Shown here one piece after another: positions 33,734-42,098 of a stretch of DNA of 64,000 nucleotides (position 1 is its first letter; every line of letters starts with the position of its first letter). The DNA lies in NCBI GenBank assembly GCA_947576945.1, contig CANPTH010000009.1, positions 1-64,000 on the forward strand, in the 5' to 3' direction. The notes under the pieces were generated by a model. That model had not been told where the DNA came from and searched no databases. It was given only the letters and a program-made list of their open reading frames with translations. Source of the stretch: an uncultured Lachnospiraceae bacterium (lineage in GTDB: Bacteria > Bacillota > Clostridia > Lachnospirales > Lachnospiraceae). Position numbers and translations under genes: made by a program.

Positions 33734-34687
33734 ATGGAAATGGGAATTGACTATCTTGCGGCAGGAACGGGCGGAGTCTATTGGGACAGAGTACAGAAGA
33801 AAAACCGTGCCGAGTATAAGTCGCCGGACAATTCTTCCGAAGATGTGAAACGTGCAGGGGAAGTGAGGGAACAGTTAACGGGGGTTACGCTTACAATGTC
33901 ACCGGAGTCTGAAGAATTCACAGCAAGGTTGGCTGAGAGAAAGGCATTAGAGCGCGCGCAACAGTTACGTTTCCAGCAGGAAAATGATCCTTTGCAGATG
34001 CAGAATCCGTTCGACAGGATTGGCACGCAGTTCGCAACGATCAGCAAGGCATTGTCAAATATGGGCTATTATGATAACTTAAGCGATGAAGAGGTTTTAG
34101 AGACAGAGACACTTCTTGCAAATATTACGTATGGAATGAACAATCTGTGTGGCAACTTAAGGGTGGAAAATGACGACCAATTGCAGGAACTTTCGTCTTA
34201 TGCGGCGCGATTTGAACTGGAATCTTCAACAGCGGCTTTGAGACAGTTTGCGAATAAGTATCTGCCGGAGCATATGCAGGAACGTTTTCAGGGATTGGTT
34301 GATAAGTATTATGAGCACAATTCCAGGGCATTGGAAGGGTATCGTTCCAACAAAGAGATTATGAGCGAACTGCAGGCACGTATTTATGACAGAACAGAAA
34401 ATGCCAGAGTCATTGGACCGAGTGAGGCAGAGCGAATGAAGCATCTTTACGGAAAAGTAAAGGTAAAGGATGAGGAGATAAACAGTGCTGTTAATGACTG
34501 GCGTGCTTGTTTTCGGGATCTTTCGGAAGGAAATCAGCCCGTTAAGGATGTGATGGGGAAGATTCAGGGTATATTGAATCGGTTGGCATCCGGGAACAGC
34601 AAGAATAAGATGTTTTTGCAGTATGTGAACGAATGGAACATATTTCCGATTGAAAATGCAAAATTGTATTGGTCTGCATTGGTATGA
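33734..34687 (+). CDS. Hypothetical protein, mainly helical
   Basis: The 317-residue protein has no signal peptide or transmembrane helix. The N-terminal ~90 residues are charged and probably disordered (KKNRAEYKSPDNSSEDVKR), followed by helical stretches with several EL/LE-rich amphipathic segments and conserved-looking aromatic positions (NMGYYDNLSDEEV, YVNEWNIFPIENAKLYW). It is AT-rich compared with the siroheme operon. An AGGGGG ribosome-binding site lies ~13 bp upstream. I do not recognise a family. The putative BlaI-type operator before it suggests it belongs to that regulon. Confidence 0.75.
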   Translation: MEMGIDYLAAGTGGVYWDRVQKKNRAEYKSPDNSSEDVKRAGEVREQLTGVTLTMSPESEEFTARLAERKALERAQQLRFQQENDPLQMQNPFDRIGTQFATISKALSNMGYYDNLSDEEVLETETLLANITYGMNNLCGNLRVENDDQLQELSSYAARFELESSTAALRQFANKYLPEHMQERFQGLVDKYYEHNSRALEGYRSNKEIMSELQARIYDRTENARVIGPSEAERMKHLYGKVKVKDEEINSAVNDWRACFRDLSEGNQPVKDVMGKIQGILNRLASGNSKNKMFLQYVNEWNIFPIENAKLYWSALV

Positions 34688-34803
34688 GCATACGCTAAAA
34701 AGGGTATGTAAGGCGATAACAGAATAGCAGATAGGGACGAGGGAGTGGTTGCAGATTCAATCTGCTGATAAAATAGAAATAAAGAGATTGTCAGAAAGAA
34801 ACG

Positions 34804-35991
34804 ATGAGTATGCAGATAAAACCCAAAATACTATATTTAAGCATTATAATGTTTATATTTCTTTTGGCTGCATGCGGTCAATCAGAAATGCATGCGAATA
34901 ATAACAATATATTGGAAAGCGATAAAGCGTTAGAAGAGAATGCATTAACAACTGAATTACGAAAGAGTGAAGAAGGTAACAGATCCGTACGATTAGAGAA
35001 GGTTCCCTTTGAAGTAGAACTGCGTGACGATCAATTTGTCACGGTCTGTGATATCAGGAATTTCCGCATATTATGTTACGTTTGGCATTGGAACGAAGGT
35101 TATGCTTTTGCGTTGACAGACGAGATTCTTGTATGGAATATGAATACCCATGAAACAGAACGAACAATTGATATGAAGCAGGAATATCTGTTCTCGGCAG
35201 TATTGGATGATGATGGAGGAATCTGTTTGAGCTGTGCTGATGTGAACGACTGCAAGGGCAAAAAATGGGAGCTGCGTTACCTGAAAAATGGCACGGAGAA
35301 GTTTACCGTCCTGGAAAAGGAAACAAGCACTCTGGAAGCAGGCTGGGGGAGCCCATGGCTGGTACACTTTGGAAACCAGGTGGCGGGAATCTGTGAAAAG
35401 GAAGCGGAAGGCGGACAAAGCAGTTTTGAATGTTTTACTGTAGAGAATGGAATGCTGGAAACGGTGGAAGCAGTAGAATGGAATCAAGATGCTGAATATA
35501 CATCCAATGGAATATCCGGCGGAAAGGATTTTTTAACATACCTGGTGGAGAGAGAGACAGGTCTTTCTTTTCAGATTGTGAAATCGGATAGGAGCGTTAT
35601 CGAAATTCCCTGGGAAAATGAGGGGTATGGTTTCGTGACCACAGGGCATCTCCTGATTCAAAGCGGTCAGGGTGAAAAGGACGGGCAGCATGTCATTTAC
35701 GTGCATAATATAGAGACGGGAGAAGAAGAAAAATATCGGGTAAGAAGTCATGGATTTCGGATGCTGGCAGACGGTGAAGACTCTTTTTATTCTGTAGACA
35801 GTTTTTATAACATTTTTCATACAATACTAAGAAATGGCGGTGCAGAGGAATCGTTTTTGAATATGCCCAAAGAACTGCAGCATAAGAATGTTACTTTTCT
35901 GGCGGATGAAATGGGAGCCGTTTATTTTGTTTATGAGGACCTTCCGGAGAAAGATTTTCCGGTGGAAATATATAAAGCGGAAATACACTGA
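34804..35991 (+). CDS. Membrane-anchored lipoprotein, beta-propeller-like
   Basis: The 395-residue protein has a type II signal peptide: a basic start, a hydrophobic stretch and the lipobox LLAAC with the lipidated Cys at about residue 24. The mature part consists of repeated beta-rich units containing W, G and D turns (CYVWHWNEGYAFAL, DDDGGICLSC, GFRMLADGEDSFYSVD), reminiscent of a degenerate beta-propeller, but no specific family is clear. It lies 116 bp after the gene at 33734 on the same strand with only a short GCAGATT/AATCTGC hairpin between, so both may form an operon. Function unknown. Confidence 0.72.
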   Translation: MSMQIKPKILYLSIIMFIFLLAACGQSEMHANNNNILESDKALEENALTTELRKSEEGNRSVRLEKVPFEVELRDDQFVTVCDIRNFRILCYVWHWNEGYAFALTDEILVWNMNTHETERTIDMKQEYLFSAVLDDDGGICLSCADVNDCKGKKWELRYLKNGTEKFTVLEKETSTLEAGWGSPWLVHFGNQVAGICEKEAEGGQSSFECFTVENGMLETVEAVEWNQDAEYTSNGISGGKDFLTYLVERETGLSFQIVKSDRSVIEIPWENEGYGFVTTGHLLIQSGQGEKDGQHVIYVHNIETGEEEKYRVRSHGFRMLADGEDSFYSVDSFYNIFHTILRNGGAEESFLNMPKELQHKNVTFLADEMGAVYFVYEDLPEKDFPVEIYKAEIH

Positions 35992-36371
35992 ATATAGGTA
36001 TAATTTATGTTATACTTGAGAAGTAACCATCATTCGATCAATGTTCTGCAGTCAAAATGCTCATCCATCAGATGCAGCAGGAAGAGGGTTTTTCGTGGAT
36101 CCTGCCCGCACCCGGTCTTCAGCCTTTCCTTTTCCAGATACCAGGTAAGATGCTTCAATAGAGCATATAGATTTTCAATTTCTATATGCCCTAACGCTGT
36201 TACTATAAAGGTCTAAAAACACACTATTCTTTGCGGTACGCTTTGCTTTAACTTCCTGCGTCTGTCTTTACAATAAAATTCGCATTAAATTTCTTTCGCC
36301 CTCCGTTTCATTCTGCTCTGTTGCCTGTTATGCTGACGGCCCTCGTTCTGAAGTTCCCTCACAAGGTTCTT
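35992..36371. other. 380-bp non-coding stretch
   Basis: The stretch between a plus-strand lipoprotein gene and a convergent minus-strand membrane protein gene holds only short frames with poor coding character. One 69-codon frame from 36007 lacks a ribosome-binding site and has a cysteine/arginine/serine-rich composition typical of non-coding DNA. No clear terminator, RNA gene or repeat was found. Confidence 0.5.
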
Positions 36372-38378
36372 TTATTGTAACTGATTACCTCGGTATAGGC
36401 TAAGTTTCGTAAACCGCAGAGATTGTAAACGGCATACTATGCCGTTGGAGATCCTGACATGGATGCTGAGCGATCGGCCATTAACGGACAGATCCTTTAT
36501 AACAGCTGAAGTCTGATCCGACATTAGCTTTGTGGAGGCGATGACCTCCTCCTGATCCCATACTTCCATAACACCGATGGAAGTTTGCTGGCTGCTGTCC
36601 GCTGTACTCTCGTAGGATAACGCGATATGATAGGTTCCTGTTACCGGTGAGAGCGCGCTGCTGCAAACGGCTTCTTCCCCGTTGCCGTTCACTTCCAGTT
36701 CTCCGGCGTCATTGACAGTACTGTTGGCGGAGTTAGCCGTATAGCCGGGGGAGAAGAAGAAATCCATAGAATCCCCGAAAGCGGAGAATCCGGAGAGATT
36801 ATCAAAGAGATTGACGGGGGCATAGTATACATCATACCATCTGATTTTTCCGATCTTTTCGTACTGAGAACTGATGTAGGCAGGGAGATACAGGTCGGGA
36901 GTCTCCCACTCATACACCAGGATCAGATTGCGGTCGCCGTGACTGCTCCTGTCCAGATAGGACTGGTAATAGTCATACACCACAAGCCCATCGCCGGCAT
37001 TGTATCCGCAGTAAGTGCGCGTAGGATCCAGAAGACGACAGATTTCAGGAGTCTTTTCGTCAGGAATGAAGAAGACGCTTTCCACATCCTGCTCCAGTCC
37101 GTCTATGTAATTACAGATATCGTTGGCATAGAGGGAGCTTTCACGGTTCTCCAGGATCCGTCTGTCGCTGCCGGACGCGAGAAGAAGCAGGCAGACGGCA
37201 GTGAGGGCAAAGAGACATGAGCGAAACAGGCGGTTGGTGGATCTGGCCCATTGTGCGATCTGCATGGGAAGAAGCACCATGAGAGGAATGAGGGCGATCA
37301 GGTAGTAACGGTATTCCATGGTCAGATTCCCAGGGCTGTATCTGGTGTCAATGAAAAGCAGAATTATCAGGTTCCAGGGAAGGAGGAGCGCAAGAAGAGG
37401 TCTTGCGCTCACTGTCTCTTCCGGGCGCAACAGCACACACATCTGGCCGGCACAGGCAATAAGAAGCAGGAACAGGAGCAGCATTCTGAGCAGATACAGC
37501 ACGCCGTCAACAGAGACGGCGGCAATATCCTGTGTAGGGATAGTGTCCAGTGCCTGAAAAAGTCCCAGGAAGACAGCATTGAAGTTCAACTGCCAGTTCT
37601 CCGGTTTGGTCAGAAAGAGGATATTGCCTCTGGCAATGATACCGCTCATTTTACCGGCCAGGGAGCCTGTCAGGAAGGCAGCCAGACTGAGAACGGCCAG
37701 AGCGAGATGATATCTGTTGTATTTCCGGATCTCCCGGTGATACAGGAAATCGAACCCTGTATAGAGTAACAGCGGAAGGATGCCGCAGAACATCACGTAG
37801 AAACCGCTGGACAGGGATGTGAGGAAGAGAAGCAGGAAATAGGCTGCAAGGAGCAGGAGATTTCCTATCCTTCTCCTTCTGCCTGCAGGAACGGTGAGCA
37901 GCAGGATACAAAGCAGGGGCAGCATCACTTTGATCGTGTACTGGGCGCCGTTGAAGAACATCATGTTAAAGTATTCCAGCATACCGTAGGCGTAAGGCGT
38001 CAGTACGAGGATCACGGCCGCAAGCGCATGGCTTCGGTACGGAGTATGGCGGAAAATGCCGTAGATGATGCCGGCAAAACTGCAGACCATGACAAGATTT
38101 CCAAGCCCGAAGGAGAGAAAGATGTTATGCGTGAGTGCATAGAAGGGTACGGCCAGAAGCAGAGAGCAGTCCAGTTCCATGGTTGTGATATATTTCCAGT
38201 CAGGAAGGAAGAAGGATCCGTTCCGGCACATTTCCAAAGCATGCATATACAGCTTTGCGCCATCGTAGTCGATCATCTTCGGAGATTCGACAAGATTCAT
38301 ATAGGCAAGGAAAAGAATCTGGCCTGCTGCGATCAGCAGAAGAAATAACTTGTAGTATCGCTCGGCATGTTTTCTCAT
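36372..38378 (-). CDS. Polytopic membrane protein, GT-C-like
   Basis: The 668-residue protein has about 11-12 transmembrane helices over the first 400 residues, then a ~260-residue soluble, probably extracytoplasmic region that ends in a beta-sandwich-like domain. The first loop carries IDYDGAKLYMHALEM, an acidic motif as in GT-C glycosyltransferases of the ArnT/PMT superfamily, and the hydrophobic core resembles uncharacterised clostridial membrane glycosyltransferase-like proteins. AAGGAGA lies before the start. It may work in the same surface-glycan system as the membrane protein at 27323, but it is 6.8 kb away and transcribed oppositely. Confidence 0.68.
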   Translation of the reverse strand: MRKHAERYYKLFLLLIAAGQILFLAYMNLVESPKMIDYDGAKLYMHALEMCRNGSFFLPDWKYITTMELDCSLLLAVPFYALTHNIFLSFGLGNLVMVCSFAGIIYGIFRHTPYRSHALAAVILVLTPYAYGMLEYFNMMFFNGAQYTIKVMLPLLCILLLTVPAGRRRRIGNLLLLAAYFLLLFLTSLSSGFYVMFCGILPLLLYTGFDFLYHREIRKYNRYHLALAVLSLAAFLTGSLAGKMSGIIARGNILFLTKPENWQLNFNAVFLGLFQALDTIPTQDIAAVSVDGVLYLLRMLLLFLLLIACAGQMCVLLRPEETVSARPLLALLLPWNLIILLFIDTRYSPGNLTMEYRYYLIALIPLMVLLPMQIAQWARSTNRLFRSCLFALTAVCLLLLASGSDRRILENRESSLYANDICNYIDGLEQDVESVFFIPDEKTPEICRLLDPTRTYCGYNAGDGLVVYDYYQSYLDRSSHGDRNLILVYEWETPDLYLPAYISSQYEKIGKIRWYDVYYAPVNLFDNLSGFSAFGDSMDFFFSPGYTANSANSTVNDAGELEVNGNGEEAVCSSALSPVTGTYHIALSYESTADSSQQTSIGVMEVWDQEEVIASTKLMSDQTSAVIKDLSVNGRSLSIHVRISNGIVCRLQSLRFTKLSLYRGNQLQ

Positions 38379-38725
38379 TTATGTTTGTCTCCTTTCGGGT
38401 GTCAAAGCTGTTTCCGGTCACGAATCAGAACTGCATACCTGCTATGCTGTTCGTGATAATTTAAAGAATAATACATGAACCTTTCAATAAGATGAAGATA
38501 ATATTACAGTTTTGTAATAATGGGTCGTCGGACGCCTTGCAGCGGGGTGCAGTGACGAACGGTGACCATTTGGATGTGGTGGATTATACTAAGCGATCAT
38601 GGTTTTTGTATCTCTTCTTTTTGGGAATTGTGTACCCATAGAAAGCGGGATTGTAAATATACATTGCAGGCATTAGGCACATATTTTATAATCAACTATA
38701 TAAATTGACATTTAAGGAGGCAGGC
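38379..38725. other. Intergenic region before the truncated methyltransferase
   Basis: This divergent spacer is AT-rich. It contains a TATTAC-N6-GTAATA dyad (38502-38519). A weak TTGAAA-N17-TTAAAT promoter reads towards the minus-strand membrane protein (38459-38487). TATAAT-like sequences around 38680-38690 and AAGGAGG at 38714-38720 serve the truncated methyltransferase. Confidence 0.45.
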
Positions 38726-38899
38726 ATGTTAAACAAGAATGACTTTGACCTGTGGGCAGATGGATATGACATAACGGTGGGGATTTCCGATGAAGAAAAT
38801 ACATATCCGTTTGCCGGTTACCGGGATGTGCTTGGAAACATCTTTCATGCCATTATGGAAAAACCAAACGCAACAGTGCTTGATGAAGCCGTTGCGTGA
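38726..38899 (+). pseudogene. N-terminal fragment of a class I SAM-dependent methyltransferase
   Basis: MLNKNDFDLWADGYDITVG followed by the YPFAGYRDVLG block and KPNATVLD is the standard start of a clostridial SmtA-like methyltransferase up to motif I. The next residues should be the SAM-binding G-x-G-x-G, but after VLD the frame reads EAVA and stops. The remaining ~150 residues are absent downstream. AAGGAGG sits at the proper distance before the ATG. The break abuts an accessory region, so it probably marks an insertion junction. Confidence 0.8.
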
Positions 38900-39071
38900 T
38901 TGATACAAGGATTTCTGCCCGTTTTCGTTAGGGCGTTTGAGGTTACATAGAAAATACCGCCTTTCTCATACTGAGGGGTGTGCAAAATGCAGTGTGAAAC
39001 AGAATGATAAGCAGAAAACCTTGCGTTCATTATTAAATACGCATATGCTGAAGACAGTTTTTGCATACACT

Positions 39072-39120
39072 CATAACGAAAAGTAAATTACATAACGAAA
39101 AGAAAGTCCTATCGTTATGT
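39072..39120. promoter_or_regulatory. CATAACGA repeats upstream of vsr
   Basis: CATAACGA occurs at 39072-39079 and 39091-39098 as direct repeats 19 bp apart, and inverted (TCGTTATG) at 39112-39119. The second and third form a perfect 9-bp inverted repeat (ACATAACGA 39090-39098, TCGTTATGT 39112-39120). A further copy lies at 39828-39835 just before the endonuclease gene. It is a candidate operator for a regulator of the defence cassette. Confidence 0.5.
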
Positions 39121-39161
39121 GCGTGAACACGCCAGAAATATCGAATCGGGAGATAGTGGCT

Positions 39162-39641
39162 ATGCGAAGAAAGGATCGCCAATTTGGCGAGGTGTCCGAG
39201 AAGACAAGAAAGAATATGCAGAAAATCCGTAGCAAAGACACAAGCATTGAAGTGGAACTGCGAAAGCGTTTATGGCATGACGGATACAGATATAGGAAGA
39301 ATTACAAGAAACTACCAGGCTCTCCTGACATCGCAATTATGAAACATAAGATAGCTGTTTTCTGCGATAGCGAGTTTTTCCACGGAAAAGAGTGGGATCG
39401 GCTGAAAACTCGATTGGAGCGCGGTAAAAACCCTCAGTATTGGATAAAGCATATTGAGGAGAACATGGAGCGTGACAGAAGAGTTGAAAAAGAATTAGAG
39501 GCTCTGGATTGGACAGTAATTCGGTTCTGGGGTAATGATATAAAAAAAGATCTGGAAGGTTGCCTGCAAGTGATAGAAGAGGCTGCATTTGACAAAATGA
39601 TAAACAGTTGTGCTTCTGAAGGCAATTATGATGATACCTGA
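39162..39641 (+). CDS. vsr: Very short patch repair (Vsr) endonuclease
   Basis: Vsr nicks at T:G mismatches that arise when 5-methylcytosine deaminates. The 159-residue protein shows the family landmarks NMQKIRSKDTSIEVELRKRL, GYRYRKNYKKLPGSPDI with the catalytic Asp, and VFCDSEFFHGKEW with the His-bearing loop. It matches the Gram-positive Vsr subgroup. The start at 39162 (GGGAGA upstream) is preferred over an ATG at 39117 that sits inside the inverted repeat. It pairs logically with the cytosine-5 methyltransferase at 45010. It is followed by its own terminator. Confidence 0.9.
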   Translation: MRRKDRQFGEVSEKTRKNMQKIRSKDTSIEVELRKRLWHDGYRYRKNYKKLPGSPDIAIMKHKIAVFCDSEFFHGKEWDRLKTRLERGKNPQYWIKHIEENMERDRRVEKELEALDWTVIRFWGNDIKKDLEGCLQVIEEAAFDKMINSCASEGNYDDT

Positions 39642-39678
39642 TTCCCGGCAAAGATGATATCTTGTGTCGGGAATTTTT
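39641..39678 (+). terminator. Rho-independent terminator after vsr
   Basis: ATTCCCG (39641-39647) pairs with CGGGAAT (39668-39674), with additional AGAT/ATCT pairing inside, followed by TTTTT. It starts at the last base of the vsr stop codon and makes vsr a separate transcription unit. Confidence 0.75.
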
Positions 39679-39790
39679 AGACAGCACAATTCGCCAATAA
39701 GCGTATATGCGTATATTTTGGACCCACAGGTGTTTAAAAACACAAAAATACGGTTCTCAAAAAAATCCGCAAAAAAGTGTAATTTCTCTA

Positions 39791-39819
39791 TTGCCTTTTT
39801 CGTTCAAGTGTGATATGAT
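39791..39819 (+). promoter_or_regulatory. Promoter of the endonuclease-helicase operon
   Basis: TTGCCT (39791-39796), 17-bp spacer, TATGAT (39814-39819). CATAACGA at 39828-39835, just after the expected start of transcription, repeats the motif seen before vsr. Confidence 0.6.
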
Positions 39820-39849
39820 ATGTACATCATAACGATTGGAGGTTCATAC

Positions 39850-40779
39850 ATGGCGGAAACTAAGGCGAAGAAGCTGTCTTATGACGAGATGTTCAACTCG
39901 ACCACAATGTTCTACATTAATGATAGCTGTGAAGAATCCATTAGGAAAACAATAGATGCTCAGACTGCGGATATCCTTGTGGGGCTTAAGACTATTACCA
40001 GCAAGGAAACGCTGAAGCAATACATTATCGATCACAAGGATTCTCTGGACAGGCTCACCTCTGTTGCAGAAATCTCCGAAGAAAGATTCAAGCGGATGGT
40101 TTCGATGATAAGGAAAGACCGCGGTTTCGTATTCGCAACAGAATGGGGCCTCAGTAAGATCCGTTCTGCGATGATGGAAAGCCCGGCGATGATGGAAAGC
40201 GTCTTGAATCTCATTTGGGACGGGAAACACGATCCCAAGATGCAGGCCTGTATCCCTCCGTTTTATTTGGAGAATATGGCTATGGACGATAGTACCCTCG
40301 CCAAAATCCAAGACGAGGGTAGCGTCCGCCAGTTGGTGAAACGTGGGTTAGAAGGTACCTACAGCAATATGATTGGCGATGCAATACTGGCAGATATAGA
40401 AAAAGAATTGAAAAGGGTCTGTGCGAAACATGGGCTTGAATATCAGAAGAATGTTCGGGTTCCTAAGCTTGATCGGGCAGTCAGTTTTGTCTTGGAATCT
40501 CCTGCCAAACCGAAGCTTATCCTCGATGTTTCATATAGCGTTACTACTTCAAGTAGCCAAGGAAGCAAAAAGGAAGCCGCAAGGAAAACGGAAGCCGTTA
40601 TAAAAGCAGAACGGGATGCTGGGAATAATATCATTTTCGTCAATTTCTTGGATGGTGCTGGCTGGATCGGCAGACAGGCCGATCTTCGGGAAATTCATAG
40701 ATGTTCTGATTATGTTTTGAACTTTCAGAATATGGGGCTCTTGGAAGACATCATTGACGCGCACATTGACGAATTATAA
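39850..40779 (+). CDS. DpnII/MjaII-like type II restriction endonuclease
   Basis: The 309-residue protein has a helical N-terminal ~160 residues. The C-terminal ~150 resemble DpnII/MboI-group endonucleases: PKLILDVSYSVTTSS with a PD-(D/E)xK-like core, a K-rich helix, NNIIFVNFLDGAGWIGR-x-x-D-L-R, and the closing CSDYVLNFQNMGLLEDII. Members cut GATC-type sites; the recognition site here is unknown. The start at 39850 (GGAGG 8 bp upstream) is preferred over an in-frame ATG at 39820 located in the -10. It is the first gene of a four-gene operon with ParB-like, SNF2 and DUF3883 genes. Confidence 0.7.
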   Translation: MAETKAKKLSYDEMFNSTTMFYINDSCEESIRKTIDAQTADILVGLKTITSKETLKQYIIDHKDSLDRLTSVAEISEERFKRMVSMIRKDRGFVFATEWGLSKIRSAMMESPAMMESVLNLIWDGKHDPKMQACIPPFYLENMAMDDSTLAKIQDEGSVRQLVKRGLEGTYSNMIGDAILADIEKELKRVCAKHGLEYQKNVRVPKLDRAVSFVLESPAKPKLILDVSYSVTTSSSQGSKKEAARKTEAVIKAERDAGNNIIFVNFLDGAGWIGRQADLREIHRCSDYVLNFQNMGLLEDIIDAHIDEL

Positions 40780-40797
40780 CTGTGGAGGGTTTGAAAT

Positions 40798-42084
40798 ATG
40801 AACGCTACTGAAAGAAAAGCAAAACTGAAAGAGTTCACCGATCATCCGGAAAAGGCGTGTCGGACAGGCATTCCTATCGTTTATCATGGCAGCATCATTA
40901 CTCTCGATGCTTTCGAGATTCCGCTTGAGTATCTTGTATATAACCCATACAACGGTAGAATAGGAAGCGTTGTTAAGTCTTATGAGCGGCAAAACCATCA
41001 GCTGAACCCGGAAGATCCTGACGACAAGAGGATTATTGAAAAATTTCTGTGGGACTCCAAACCGGAGGCTAATAAGAAAACCAAGGAGCGCCTTCTGAAA
41101 GAGCACCAGCAGAGGCATGGCATTGTGACTGCGGACGGCATGATAATTGACGGTAACCGCCGCGCAAGTTTACTGAACAATATAATGGCGGATGAAAATA
41201 TCCCGTTTAATGAAAAGGGACATTGCCAGTATTTCATTGCTATTATTCTCCCCGAGGGTGCCGATAAAAAAGAGATCCTTGCGCTGGAAACCACCTATCA
41301 GATGGGTGAAGATGCTAAAGTCGATTATAACCCTATCGAAAAGTATCTGAAGTGTAAGGATTTAAAGGATGCCGGCTTCACCGATGATGATATTGCAGGG
41401 ATGATGGACTGCAAACCCGGAGAAGTCCGTACAATGCTCTCTGCTCTGCGCTTGATGGATGAGTATCTGGATGAGTATGGCTATTCGGGTATGTACACAC
41501 AGTTGGATAAGAGCGAAGACTCCTTCCTTAAGTTAGATTCTGCCCTTAAGAAATATAAGGCGGGTGTGGCTTCAATGTGGGCATATGATCCTGAAGCTGA
41601 CGTTGCTGACTTAAAGCTGATTGCTTTTGACTATATCAGAGCTAATTTTGAGCAGACCCTTTTCCGCGATATTATTTCGGTGCCCTCTGCGAAGAAGCCG
41701 GCATCCAGTTTCTTTGCAAAGCAGGAGGTGTGGGAGCAGTTCCGTGACCAGCATTTCGCCACCACTGATTCTGTCCAAGAAGAATCAGTAGAGGATATTA
41801 TGGCTAAGAACCCGCCGGACCTGGGACGCGCTTTGAAGGCCAGGGATCAACAGTGGAAACAGAAGGTCGAGGAGCCGTTTGACGATAACTATATTCAGAG
41901 CATGGATATCTTGAATAACCATGCTAATGCAGCAAAGCCGTTACAGCAGCTCATGAAGGCTTGCCAGGCGCTTGAAGTCGTAGATGTGAGCCAGCCGAGC
42001 TTTTTGAGTGACAGCAATGTGCGTGGCTGCGTATCATCCTTGGATGAATTTGTATCAAAGTTCAAGGAAATACTCGGTTTATAA
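40798..42084 (+). CDS. ParB/sulfiredoxin-fold protein of a defence cassette
   Basis: The 428-residue protein has an N-terminal ParB-like nuclease/NTPase fold (about 30-170), including the GMIIDGNRRASLL motif equivalent to the ParB G-x-R-R box. A helix-turn-helix follows (DAGFTDDDIAGMMDCKPGEVRTML, about 195-220), as in KorB/ParB proteins. The C-terminal half is helical and uncharacterised. ParB-like domains bind or hydrolyse CTP/ATP and slide on DNA. It lies 18 bp after the endonuclease gene and 14 bp before the SNF2 helicase, so it likely loads or guides the complex on DNA. The role is inferred from architecture. Confidence 0.72.
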   Translation: MNATERKAKLKEFTDHPEKACRTGIPIVYHGSIITLDAFEIPLEYLVYNPYNGRIGSVVKSYERQNHQLNPEDPDDKRIIEKFLWDSKPEANKKTKERLLKEHQQRHGIVTADGMIIDGNRRASLLNNIMADENIPFNEKGHCQYFIAIILPEGADKKEILALETTYQMGEDAKVDYNPIEKYLKCKDLKDAGFTDDDIAGMMDCKPGEVRTMLSALRLMDEYLDEYGYSGMYTQLDKSEDSFLKLDSALKKYKAGVASMWAYDPEADVADLKLIAFDYIRANFEQTLFRDIISVPSAKKPASSFFAKQEVWEQFRDQHFATTDSVQEESVEDIMAKNPPDLGRALKARDQQWKQKVEEPFDDNYIQSMDILNNHANAAKPLQQLMKACQALEVVDVSQPSFLSDSNVRGCVSSLDEFVSKFKEILGL

Positions 42085-42098
42085 AGGAAGTAGAGTGA

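Noticed and set aside
36007..36216. 69-codon frame after the lipoprotein gene
   Set aside because: No ribosome-binding site and a Cys/Arg/Ser-rich composition typical of non-coding DNA; no family.
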